Part shown: positions 54,771-64,000 of the stretch, one piece after another
Layout of the letters: every line of letters starts with the position of its first letter
How positions within the stretch are numbered: position 1 is the first letter of the stretch
Source of the DNA: Pohlia nutans
Taxonomy: Eukaryota > Streptophyta > Bryopsida > Bryales > Mniaceae
Length of the DNA stretch: 64,000 nucleotides
Assembly (NCBI GenBank): GCA_022496805.1
Contig: CM040093.1
Coordinates: 11,560,713 to 11,624,712, forward strand
Reading direction: 5' to 3'
Position numbers and translations under genes: made by a program
Notes under the pieces: generated by a model
Databases searched by the model: none
Told to the model about the DNA's origin: nothing
Seen by the model: the letters and a program-made list of their open reading frames with translations, nothing else

Positions 54771-56631
54771 ATGACGTCCACTCCCATAGTTATGGCTACT
54801 TTCGTCAAGGAAACTCGCACACAAACCCTCATGTTCGATGCTTTAGAACCAGATGGTAGCAATTTCTTAGAGTGGAACAACGATGTCTCTACCTATTTGT
54901 GTGCAGAAGAACTTGATGGAACGTTGGATGCCGAAACCGCAACGACACTCCCATCGCCACGGAAATGGCAGGCTTTACTCATCATCCGCCGGCACATGGA
55001 CGCATCGCTACGCCAACAATACATCCAAGTACACGAACCTGCGGAGCTCTGGACCCAGCTGCAGGCACGATTCAAGCACGAAGAAACGCTCTTCCTCCCA
55101 CAAGCTCGCAACGACTGGGTGAATCTCCGTGTCCTCGATTTTCCGAACTTTCAAGCCTTCAACGCCGAACTCCATCGAATTTCAGCACAACTACGACTCT
55201 GCGGCGACAAGGTCACGGATGCGGAATTAATCGATAAGACTCTCTCCACCTTCCCTCCTGCTACTGCCATTCTTGCTCAGCAATACCGCAATATGAAATT
55301 CAAACATCACTCGGAACTAATGTCATATCTCCTATTAGCCAAGAAGCAGCAGCAGATATTGTTGAAGAACGCGGAGGCAAGACCGGCACGGGAGATTCAT
55401 GTCACCGAAGCACCAACACCGCCAACTCCGCCACCTGCACCTGTTCCCGCGCAGCCTACACCAACACGCGAAACTCACAGTACGGAGGCAGCTAAGCGTC
55501 ACCCCCGAGGCGGACGAGGACGTGGTAGAGGTCGAGACAGTCGCTCCTATTACGGCCGCAACGACCATCGTTACAACTCACACCGTCAAGACCATCGCTA
55601 CACCAACGATCGTCGTGATCACCACAGGTATCCCCATGACCGCCGCGAACCTTACGAACGATATGACAAACCATATCAGTCGCAAGGTCAGTCTAGTCAC
55701 TCCGATAGGTCTAGTCCAACCAGGGGTGCGTGCCACAAATGCGGTCGTCATGGCCATTATGCACGCGAGTGCCGCACTCCTGAGTACTTCGTAGACATGT
55801 ACCGAGAACTCCAAAAACTAAAAGAGGAGAAGAGAGAAGTGCACACTCTCGATGCACCCTCTTTCAATGACATTGACCCCGAGAATTACATGGTCCAGAT
55901 GTCTAGGCAGAGTCTACGGTCTAACTTAGTACTCCTCGATAGCGCGTCTACTCACTCGATATTTAGGGATCCCCAGTTCTTTGAGTCTACTTGCATGCGC
56001 GGATCCTGGCAAGAGTGCAACATACTCACCATCGCCGGAAGCCGGAATTTTAAATTCCGGGAGGGCCGGGCAACGATAGTATTGCCCGGGGGATTCCCCC
56101 TCAGGTTTGAAAGAGCAATGTTTGCTCCTGGCGCCCCCCGGAGTCTGATCAGCTACCGGGATTTGAGAGCGAATGGGATCCACGTTTCCACAGTTGGGGA
56201 AGGCGATGATGATGAGGCACTAGAATTGCGCAAAGGAACGCAAGTAATCACTACGGTGAAAGCGGGCACTACTGGACTCTATGAATTGATGATTACGGCC
56301 ACTGCGCCCAATGACCGCTCTTGCAACCTCACGGTACTTTTTAAGGCTCAGCTATGGCACCGGCGACTTGGACACCCCGGCACGACCATCTTCCGCCGCC
56401 GTAGCACAAGTCGCCATGGGATTCATCAAAGCAGATCGAGTGAAACACATTAGCCCGACTTTGTTTGGATTCATGCAGGATCTCGTGGACACTGGCCAAG
56501 TCACCGTCACGAAGATCGAATCAGCAAACAACATAGCCGACATGATGACCAAAGCACTTCCAGCATACAAGCATCGTGAACTAGTTCGAGCAGCCGGTAT
56601 GCGTTCTCTCCAAGAACTTGATCAGCATTGA
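54771..56631 (+). pseudogene. copia element 3 gag-protease with large pol deletion
   Basis: From the ATG at 54771 a frame of 560 codons encodes Gag (UBN2-type), an Arg/Gly/Tyr/His-rich linker, a CCHC knuckle (CHKCGRHGHYAREC), a protease-like part with LLDSASTHSIF, and the integrase start (LWHRRLGHPG). Near 56400 the frame loses its homology. In another frame QVAMGFIKADRVKHI and NIADMMTKALP, the usual end of copia RNase H, follow up to a stop at 56631. About 2.5 kb of integrase, reverse transcriptase and RNase H is missing. The protease has Asp-Ser-Ala where Asp-Ser/Thr-Gly is usual. Confidence 0.85.
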
Positions 56632-56723
56632 AGGACACACTCTTTTCTCCACTCGGGATTTTTCCCATTGGGTTTTGCTCGAGGAGGAGTTTTTGATGAG
56701 GTGTTCCTGCGGTCGAGGAGGAG

Positions 56724-56975
56724 TGTTAGGATAAGCGACCTTGGAAGCTTCCGGATACCTCATCCATCCGGATAGACTCCCGGGTGCACTACTAGGATAC
56801 TCTCACAGTTAACTTAGAATAAAGATAGGGTAGTTAAACCGGCAGTTAAGAGGTAGCTCTCTTAACTGCGCCACCACTCTTCTATCTGTTTCTACCTACC
56901 ACGGAGTGTATATAAACGAGGGCCGTGAAGGCTCCTTACTTCTTCTTGCATTTCTGTTTTTCCTTCTACTCAACA
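56724..56975 (+). repeat. 3-prime LTR of copia element 3
   Basis: Compared with the 5-prime LTR it lacks 26 bases after AAGATAGGG. A purine tract (GAGGAGGAG) stands directly before it and is repeated about 46 bases upstream. Confidence 0.9.
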
Positions 56976-56980
56976 GTATA

Positions 56981-57980
56981 AAAGAGTTCTGAGTCAAGGA
57001 ACACTGACAGAGGTAAGAAGGGCTGAGGTAAGGGATGCTGAGGCAAGGTACGTTGCTATCCTCTAGATCAGAACATTATCAAATGTCAGCAGTTACTGAA
57101 GTACACCGAAATCACCATATACTGTGGGTGGGTGAATAGCATGGGTACATTCATCCATTTGGAAAAAAATCATCCATTTAATCAAATTTTCATCCAATTT
57201 GGATGAATTGTATCACAACATTTTGAAAAAATAATTATTAGTAAAGCCTCTTGTAAATATTGTGGGCCATAGTATATGGTGATTTGGTGTACCAGAAAAG
57301 GGTCAGCTGTTATTGACACTAAAGTGTTGAAAGTAATGCTGAAAAGAGTGGTGAAAACAACATCCTTTTTGGGTACTAGTGGTGAAGAACGTCCTTGGCA
57401 CTCATTAGTGTTCGGCATTATGCACTTTTTAAACTTTGCATATTGCGTGCTGGATTTTTTTTATAAATTCTTGTAAAGTAATTGAAGAAATCCATTTCAA
57501 AAACATACTAAACACGGCACTCTTCTTACAAATGGAATTATCATTAGAGGATATTTGGACTCTCAAGAGGGCCTCCAAAGGAGGGGGTTGGAGGGCCCCT
57601 TTTGCATTAATATTTGTACTTCCAAAATATAGTACCAAGAGTAATAGGCTACATTCTGGAAAATGTGATGATGGGGAAGAGGATTGTGATTGGCCGGGTT
57701 AGAAGGCACTCATGTCGCCCGAGAAGAGAATGGTACATGTTAATATTTGTTTATTGGGGAATGTGATGTAATGGGGCTAGCACTTGTACTCGAGGTGGAG
57801 GACGGTTGATAATATACAATTCCAGGTTCTCCAAGCTATGGGGTTCCACAGTGAATACCAGGATACATGAAGCTTCAAATAGGATGTCTAAATTGTAAAC
57901 TCAGGAAGCTTCAAATAGGCTTCAACATTGCATGAACATTCAAGCTGGGGTATCCATATTTAAGACATCCTATTTGAAGC
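56981..57980. other. Intergenic DNA, nothing recognised
   Basis: Only short frames occur. A 26-base word AGCTATGGGGTTCCACAGTG... near 57834 recurs near 58788 on the other side of the family E element. Confidence 0.45.
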
Positions 57981-57984
57981 TTAA

Positions 57985-58713
57985 CCCTGGAACGCCGGCA
58001 GGGACCAAAAGGGTCCTTTGAATGAAGAATATTGGGCAGAAAGTGCTTTGGGATCCGTTTTTCATCAAATTTTCATCCATTTTCGAGGATGAAACGTGTA
58101 GTTGCTATCAATATTAACAGCTTTTGCATGTACAAGGTGTCAATATTGGGTCTCAATTGTTAATTGAATAGTAAGAGTACACCGTGGTGTAGTGTATTTT
58201 CAGTTTTGAGGATCTCTTTACCAAAACTCAATTTAAACCATTAAAATGATGTGTTTTGAATTTGAGCGTAACTAGCAATATAAAGTTTACGAGATCTAGT
58301 TTCTACTACATTTTGAGTTTTGGAAAAATCTAAGTTTTATGATTTTTTATTATGGTCACAAGTTGAATACCCATTACCATGGGATGGTTATTTTTCTATT
58401 TTTATGGTCACGGTAAAAAAAAAATCTACTAGAATGATCTTCATGGTGATTTACACCCATGGTAGAAATTTTGGCGTAATTGAATATATATTGTAATTGA
58501 TATGAATTACCTTAGCATTCACTTCAAAAAATTATAATAATTTCAAATTTTCACACAAATTTATGGATATTTTTTGACATGTAGTATGCAGATGCCTTCA
58601 TCTACTAAAGTTATAATATTGAAATTTAATGCTAATTTCAGTGCGAAAATCAATTGTGGAATGTGATTCTAATTCCGTGGTATTTCCATGGTAATAGGTC
58701 TGTCCTTTAGGGG
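57985..58713 (+). mobile_element. TTAA-flanked element, family E (729 bp)
   Basis: TTAA at 57981-57984 and 58714-58717 flank CCCTGGAACGCCGG and CTGTCCTTTAGGGG. The inverted repeat is weak, but the interior matches the split copy at 20870-22375, which shares the right end. Confidence 0.75.
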
Positions 58714-58717
58714 TTAA

Positions 58718-60190
58718 ATATCCTGTATCCTGGTATCCATATTTGTATGTATACAGGATATTTATGTATCCTGTGGATCCTGTATCCAGCTATGGGGTTC
58801 CACAGTGAATACCTGATACCCACCAAATACCCAGGCTTGGAAGTTTCAAATATTGATAAGAGTATCAGTCTGAATTCTGGCGGTTCAACCATTGCGTTGA
58901 TTCTATCACAAAAGACTTCATTACATACTGATTTCACTCCTCTGTTCCACCGATCCTCCGAAACTACTTGAAATCCTCTAAATCTTGATCACGAGTTTAC
59001 ACGCAAGATTTACAACTTGATGGATCGGCACAGCAGGAGGCGGGTAAGGTTGATACCGCTTTTGATAGGTCCTCGGTAGCTGCAGAGGAATCCGCGTATC
59101 AAAAACAAAATTTAATCTCAACTCGTCAAAAAAAAACAGGATCGGCATATCCTGCAGCGTGCTTCAAAATATTTAATTGTTTCTCACTCTTAGGGATGAC
59201 GTCGGGCTCCTCCCACTAGTATAGTGACCTTTGACACAAAGGATTATAAAACTTCAAAAGGAGTACAAGCAAGGGAGGGTACTTCATACAAGATGGGGAC
59301 TTCTATCTAGGTACCGCCCCTAAGTGAGCCTACTCCAATTAATTCCAATTTGTGTCAAACTTTGGGGGCCCTCTTGAGAGTCCAAATATCCTCTACTGAG
59401 TGTAAATCACAAAATTTTCCTTAGGTAATACTTGGATAGTAGTTACATCCACGTAGTTAGTAGAACTATCCCAACAGACTCTTTATTCACAATGGCCTTT
59501 AGGTCAACGTTACTCTTTTTCTTGTGAGTCACTGCAACTGGAATGGTAAAGGTTTCATTTGAAAACTATGTGGCGCACGCACAAAGCAACATATCTATCA
59601 ACTTATTGATGATTCCGCGAAAATGCAATTATAGATCTACGCTTATTAATTATATTGATATCATCGACAAGGAATATGTTAACCCCTAATGCATGCAACA
59701 ACCTCAATGTGCTTTACTGTTTCTCACTACCGCAAATGTATAAGAAATTCTTTCATGATCTTTTGTACAAGAAAAAATTCTAATATTTTTTAATAGCAAA
59801 CATGTCTTGTAGTTCTTATAAGGCTGACAAAAAAATTAGCCCCATAGGACATGTTATGCTGCAGTAAACGCCACATGTATGCGAATGTTTTTCCGTGTAT
59901 GCGCACTATATGAATTAGGGCAACCTCCTTTAGAGGTTAACTTGCTAAGCAAAACTTATAGTGAAGTCACAAATCTAGTGTATGTAATTCCTTAAAATGG
60001 CCGGATTCAGTGAAATTCAGTGGCTCAATTAAAACCCCAGACCTATACCAATCTGAATTATGAGCTCTGAGTTTTTGAACATCACAAATTTGGGGGTCTG
60101 AGATGCATCATTTCGACAATCATATTGTCATCTTTATTACATTTCCTGAAATTACACAAAATTGGTCCTATAACAAAAGTTTTACAATAA
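58718..60190. other. Intergenic DNA with one possible short TTAA element
   Basis: TTAA at 59679-59682 followed by CCCCTAATGC, and CTCCTTTAGAGG before TTAA at 59937-59940, could bound a 254-bp element, but the inverted repeat is short and no second copy is seen. No gene is recognised. Confidence 0.4.
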
Positions 60191-60198
60191 CTAGTGCA

Positions 60199-60464
60199 CC
60201 TGGGGAAGTCACTGTCAAGAATTTAGATAACTATGAGAGAACAAATATAGGATGTCTTTTATTCATTTGAGATAAAAATTATAAATTTATTGGAGTAACA
60301 TAGGGTGTTTTAAAACCAATTTGAAAATATTTTATGAATATTCCTAGAATATACTATAAATATACTATAAATAGTAGAATATTCCAATTATTTCATAGCC
60401 CCCCATTAAATACCCTTTCTTCGCTCATATGTACCCAAAATTTATACTAAGTGACTTCCCCAAG
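60199..60464. mobile_element. hAT-like MITE (266 bp)
   Basis: The ends CCTGGGGAAGTCACTGTC and AAGTGACTTCCCCAAG are inverted repeats of the same family as 53399-53653. The flanks CTAGTGCA (60191-60198) and TTAGTGCA (60465-60472) agree at seven of eight bases. Confidence 0.8.
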
Positions 60465-60522
60465 TTAGTGCAATTTTGAGTTACCCAGCTGAAATTGGAG
60501 TAGTTTTGAGTTGTCCAATTAA

Positions 60523-60755
60523 CCCCTAAAGGACCAAGAAGCCCAAATTGGGCCTCTAGTTTTTTTAGAGCAATTTTGAATAGGTCCTCTGTAGACTTCC
60601 TTTTATTCAAATTTATTTGTCTTTTGATCAGCACATGCACTAATCTTCACTAATTTCCAGTGATATAAAATCTAGTCTTATTTGAATTATATTTTCCAGA
60701 ATATGATCTATTGAATTTGTCATTTTGAAACTATGAATCTCTGGTCCTTTAAGGG
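60523..60755 (+). mobile_element. TTAA-flanked MITE family A, complete (233 bp)
   Basis: TTAA at 60519-60522 and 60756-60759 flank CCCCTAAAGGACC and GGTCCTTTAAGGG. It lies about 55 bases from the hAT-like MITE. Confidence 0.85.
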
Positions 60756-60759
60756 TTAA

Positions 60760-61670
60760 AACCTCAGACAAATTGGCTGTAGACCTACTAAACTTTAATT
60801 GGAGAGCTCTGAGCACTTGGATGCCAATAGGGTGAAAGCACGAAAAAGTGTACCACCTCTAACTATTATGACCATTCAACAATGCAGGGTTCAAAAATAC
60901 ATTATAAATTTGAATTTCATAAAAAATTAAATAACAATAAAATAAAACACCTATTGTTTTATAAAGTCTATCAAATTTTTTTGAGAAAATGATCTTCAAT
61001 AAGTAGTTATAAATTTTTTATTGACATAGAAGTGGCCAAAATTGAAAAAATAGTTACGTACAATCAACAAAGTTGATATAAAACAAGCAAAATGTATATC
61101 AAAACATATTTTTTTCTACTTTCTTTTTGGACAAAGACCTCCATTCTATCATTATCTCAAAGGTCATAAAAATTATATTTATATTGAGTGTATTTAAGGC
61201 CATCAATTTTGCAACCGAGATTGGATTTAGGCATCATTTTCAAACACTACTTTTTGTAAACCTTTTTGAAGATTTTGTTCTGAAAATTTGGGTTCAAGTA
61301 CTGAAGTACCTATAAGAACTCTAGAGGGTTTCATGAAATTAAAACCAAAATACAATATATTTTGATATAAATTTATGGCCTTTGACCAAAACAATTATAA
61401 TTTTAGTATAGCAGACTAACTTTTTGGTACAGTTTTTCATGCTTTCACCCAATATTTCGCCTGCACTTTTGGCTCTCTAAGAGAGTCCAAAATTTTACGA
61501 CACTGAGATAACTCTCTATTGGGGATGCATGGATGCAGAGGGTAAAATCATCCATTTGAACACAATTTCATCCATTTTTCATGACAATAGTCACAGTACT
61601 TGAAGAATAATTGAAAATAATTGCAAAAATAAGTACTGGTGTGACCTTGCGTGAATACTATCACAACATG
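60760..61670. other. AT-rich gene-free DNA
   Basis: No gene, element end or repeat pair is recognised. Confidence 0.5.
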
Positions 61671-61671
61671 C

Positions 61672-61817
61672 AATATGATGTGGTATATTCCACATCATAT
61701 TGTTTTTCCCCTGGATGAAATGATGTGGTATATTCCACATCATTTCATCATGCATAACATCTCCTCAAGCAATATATCTGATCAAATGATGTGGGATATT
61801 CTACATCATTTCATCTT
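61672..61817. repeat. Cluster of three similar palindromes
   Basis: GATGTGGTATATTCCACATC occurs at about 61677 and 61722, and a variant (GATGTGGGATATTCTACATC) at about 61787. Each is extended by further self-complementary bases (ATGAAATGATG...CATCATTTCAT). Each can form a hairpin or bind a dimeric factor. Confidence 0.8.
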
Positions 61818-61859
61818 GCATGACATATCCCTCAAGTAATATATAAATGTAGCTATGGA

Positions 61860-62266
61860 GGCAAGTGGCAGTGCATGGCAAGAGGTCCTGTGATGAAGCT
61901 AGAAGCTACTGAATGTTATGATAGCCATGACTGTGTAATATATGATGAATTTATTGTAGTCGGTATTCCTCGAAAAGAATATTGTGCTAGTTTGGGTCAT
62001 TGAACAAACAAACCTCCAAAATAAAGCTGCTCAAATTTGATTCTCTCTTTAGTACTGCCACTCGATGTACGTAGGCCCAAGTGAACAAATGAACTCGTAA
62101 TGTACTGTAGTCCCTGAAAAATCTACCTAACATAATTCTTTCTTGTACGAATTGATTTAACTATTGAAGTCCTTAAATGAACAAACTCTCTTAGTGTACG
62201 CCAGTTCTTGAAAAGCTGCTCAAATCTTACCTTGTACAGTATCAGTTGATTTGAACCTTGGAGAAT
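61860..62266. other. Upstream region of the second UDP-glycosyltransferase gene
   Basis: No gene is recognised. A 30-base word (CCTTGTACAGTATCAGTTGA...) at about 62230 is repeated at about 62519, on the two sides of the MITE. Confidence 0.5.
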
Positions 62267-62496
62267 GGCCTGATATGGGTACCACTTTTACGTGTCTCAC
62301 ATAGTGTGACTTACAGTATGTCTAACTCATTTTATGTGTGCTAGAAATTCCGTCTTTAACACCAATCATGTATATAGTTGCAGCCATGGTATCTACAACA
62401 CCCTCTAATTTTTGTAATTTTCCAATGTTTTTTTCTTACCAAGAAGATATTTCTCGAAAATCACACTATTTATGGACGGGGTACCCATATCAGGCC
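62267..62496. mobile_element. MITE with GGCCTGATATGGG ends, copy 2
   Basis: The ends GGCCTGATATGGGTACC and GGTACCCATATCAGGCC are perfect inverted repeats of 17 bases. It is an inverse match to 31817-32035 and lies about 450 bases before the start of the second glycosyltransferase gene. Confidence 0.88.
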
Positions 62497-62768
62497 ATCA
62501 CCTCCTTGTATTTTCCCTTGTACAGTATCAGTTGATTTGAACCTTTGAATAAACAAACTCTTCATGTACATGACCAAAGAGTTGCCCGGACTTAATCAGT
62601 TTCTTCTTTTTGTGCCAGTTGGTTGCTGAGGCTGCAAAGAAGTGACCATACAGCGACTGCTCTCACTCAGAGACACTCAGTACAGACAAAACGTGCCAAA
62701 CGTTTCTAGCCAGGAGCCCCTTTCTGTCAATCGTACAGTACGTTGCCTGCCTGCAGGCTGCAGTCGAC

Positions 62769-62776
62769 TATAAAAA
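62769..62776 (+). promoter_or_regulatory. TATA box of the second UDP-glycosyltransferase gene
   Basis: TATAAAAA stands 170 bases before the start codon in a gene-like stretch with CT-rich leader sequence after it. Confidence 0.6.
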
Positions 62777-62939
62777 CCGTAGTTGCATGATTGCAGTATC
62801 TTTACAGTCATTTGCTTTCAGTTTCGTCGATCTCAGAGGATCATTTGGATTCAATAGGTCTACTTACCTGTGAGTTCCAGCAACTTGTTGATTCATTGAT
62901 TGATATTTTCTAGACTCGATCTTTCAGCATCGATCGAAA

Positions 62940-63139
62940 ATGGCGATCGGGAATGCGAAGAGGAGCCGGTTGCACGCAGTCATGATTCCGTATCCTGCGC
63001 AAGGCCATATCACTCCGAGCTTGCAACTGGCGAAGAAACTGGTTGCACTTCATGGCTTCCGTATCACTTTCGTCAACACAGACCACATCCATGACCGATT
63101 CATGAAACTTCATCAATCCTCAGCTCCGGAGCCTCATCA
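62940..63139 (+). CDS. UDP-glycosyltransferase, exon 1 only (gene runs off the window)
   Basis: The ATG at 62940 opens 66 codons that are very similar to exon 1 of the gene at 28418-30456 (shared LHAVMIPYPAQGHITP and LAKKLVALHGFRIT), with the catalytic-type His in PAQGHITP. It ends at the same phase-2 donor CA|GTAAGC. The following sequence to the window end still resembles the other gene's intron near 63180-63360 and then diverges. No exon 2 with a PSPG box is seen before 64000, so it must lie outside or be lost. Orientation is opposite to the first gene. Confidence 0.8.
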
Positions 63140-64000
63140 GTAAGCTCGCTCACTGCCTTTGATGATTCATGTATATATGTAACCTAATTGACCAAATGAA
63201 TTCTTTGTTTAGGTTGTAAAATAAGGTGGATGTCCATGTAGGAGTATGAATAGTGTTGTCATCAAGCAATTGGTGCACTTGCTTAAAACAGAGTGGCCTG
63301 GCCCGTGCTCACTCTAAGATAGACTTGAAATTAAGTTCGTAAGTGTAGTTTCTTATGCAACCTACATGTTAATCTGCACTTATTTTTGAATTTAGAGATA
63401 TATAGTCACTCACTATTTACAGTTCAGTGTCGCAGAAGGGATGATGAACTAGTTAATCCACACTTTGATTTTAGATTTTTAGAGAATAATAGTCACTTGT
63501 TTCACTTCAAGAGGTCATTAGCAGTTCGTGAGTGCTTTTATTGCATCTAAGTAGAAACTTTGGCAAGGTTTTCAGAGCATCTGTACAAAAGTAAAATATC
63601 TAACCCGGTCCTAGATAGTTTTCCAAAGAGAAACTGCTTCGGTGAAAAATGCTACTCCATTCCTGCACAATTGACCAATGACCACCAAGCGTAGGATGTA
63701 GATGACATGCTTTATAGATCATAATCTTGTCCTGTTTCAGACCCTTCATTAAACCATATGAGATTATTTTGAGTGATTCTCCTATTGTGATAATATATAA
63801 AGCCATACAGATTTAAATATTGACCAGGGCTCTACTTTCACGCTACCAAGGGCCATAGCTAGTGATCATATATCTTGTGTCTAAGTGATTGCGTTATGTA
63901 TATAATTGTAGTCGAATTCATAAGGAGTGTGCGATTTAGCGTGCCAAAACAGTGACATTCAATTGCTTTTAACACTAAAAACTAGGATTGGAATTTAGAT
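63140..64000 (+). other. Intron sequence of the second UDP-glycosyltransferase gene
   Basis: The first 220 bases match the intron of the gene at 28418-30456. The intron is already at least 861 bases long here against 449 there, so sequence has been added or exon 2 is gone. Confidence 0.55.

Larger units (their letters stand above)
53810..56975 (+). mobile_element. Ty1/copia retrotransposon, internally deleted, element 3
   Basis: LTRs of 278 bases (53810-54087) and 252 bases (56724-56975) start TGTTAGGATAAG and end CTACTCAACA. GTATA flanks both sides (53805-53809 and 56976-56980). The right LTR lacks 26 bases and differs by about three further bases, so it is older than elements 1 and 2. The interior keeps Gag, protease and the start of integrase, then jumps to the end of RNase H. 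Without most of pol it depends on a related element. Confidence 0.92.

Noticed and set aside
59683..59936. Short TTAA-bounded segment CCCCTAATGC...CTCCTTTAGAGG
   Set aside because: The inverted repeat is only about seven bases and no second copy is seen; kept only as a remark in the intergenic entry.

Overview
The window is nuclear DNA of a land plant. The evidence is a five-exon group A (ABF/AREB/ABI5-type) bZIP gene, a kinase of a plant-specific type, a UDP-glycosyltransferase with the plant PSPG box, a eukaryotic tRNA-Gly and several plant-type Ty1/copia retrotransposons. The DNA is AT-rich with widely spaced genes and very many DNA transposons. The species cannot be named from sequence alone; a seedless plant (lycophyte or bryophyte) is my guess and nothing more.

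Layout. 1-3 kb: AT-rich repeats. 3.0-7.1 kb: the bZIP gene (+), whose TATA box touches the end of a small transposon. 8.2-16.1 kb: gene-free DNA with TTAA-flanked elements. 14.66-19.01 kb: a degenerate PIF/Harbinger element with both ends, a target duplication, a transposase relic, a Myb-like second gene relic and two younger insertions. 19.7-20.7 kb: a 1-kb hairpin repeat. 20.9-22.4 kb: an old element split by two others. 22.4-25.2 kb: the kinase gene (+), followed by a Mutator-like MITE. 27.0 kb: tRNA-Gly (-). 28.4-30.5 kb: UDP-glycosyltransferase (-). 30.8-36.5 kb: dispersed repeats and MITEs. 36.8-42.5 kb and 47.2-52.9 kb: two almost identical full-length copia elements in opposite orientation; the first splits a 99-codon open frame. 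43-47 kb: TTAA-flanked and hAT-like elements. 53.0-57.0 kb: a Stowaway-like element carrying a hAT-like MITE, then an internally deleted copia element. 57.9-62.5 kb: more MITEs and a palindrome cluster. 62.9 kb to the end: exon 1 of a second UDP-glycosyltransferase (+).

The strongest unexpected signal is a group of at least six non-coding families (about 220-800 bp) that begin CCC(C)T and end AGGG(G), each flanked by TTAA. That is the hallmark of piggyBac-type transposition, which is not what one expects to dominate a plant locus. They occur nested in each other and in other elements, giving a relative insertion history. Other notable points are the 1-kb foldback built of roughly 180-bp units, a copia family whose primer site pairs with the anticodon region of initiator tRNA-Met (half-tRNA priming), and an hAT-like MITE family with four located 8-bp target duplications.

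The genes do not form a pathway together. The bZIP would act in abscisic-acid or drought signalling, the kinase in an unknown signalling role, and the UDP-glycosyltransferase on small-molecule acceptors.
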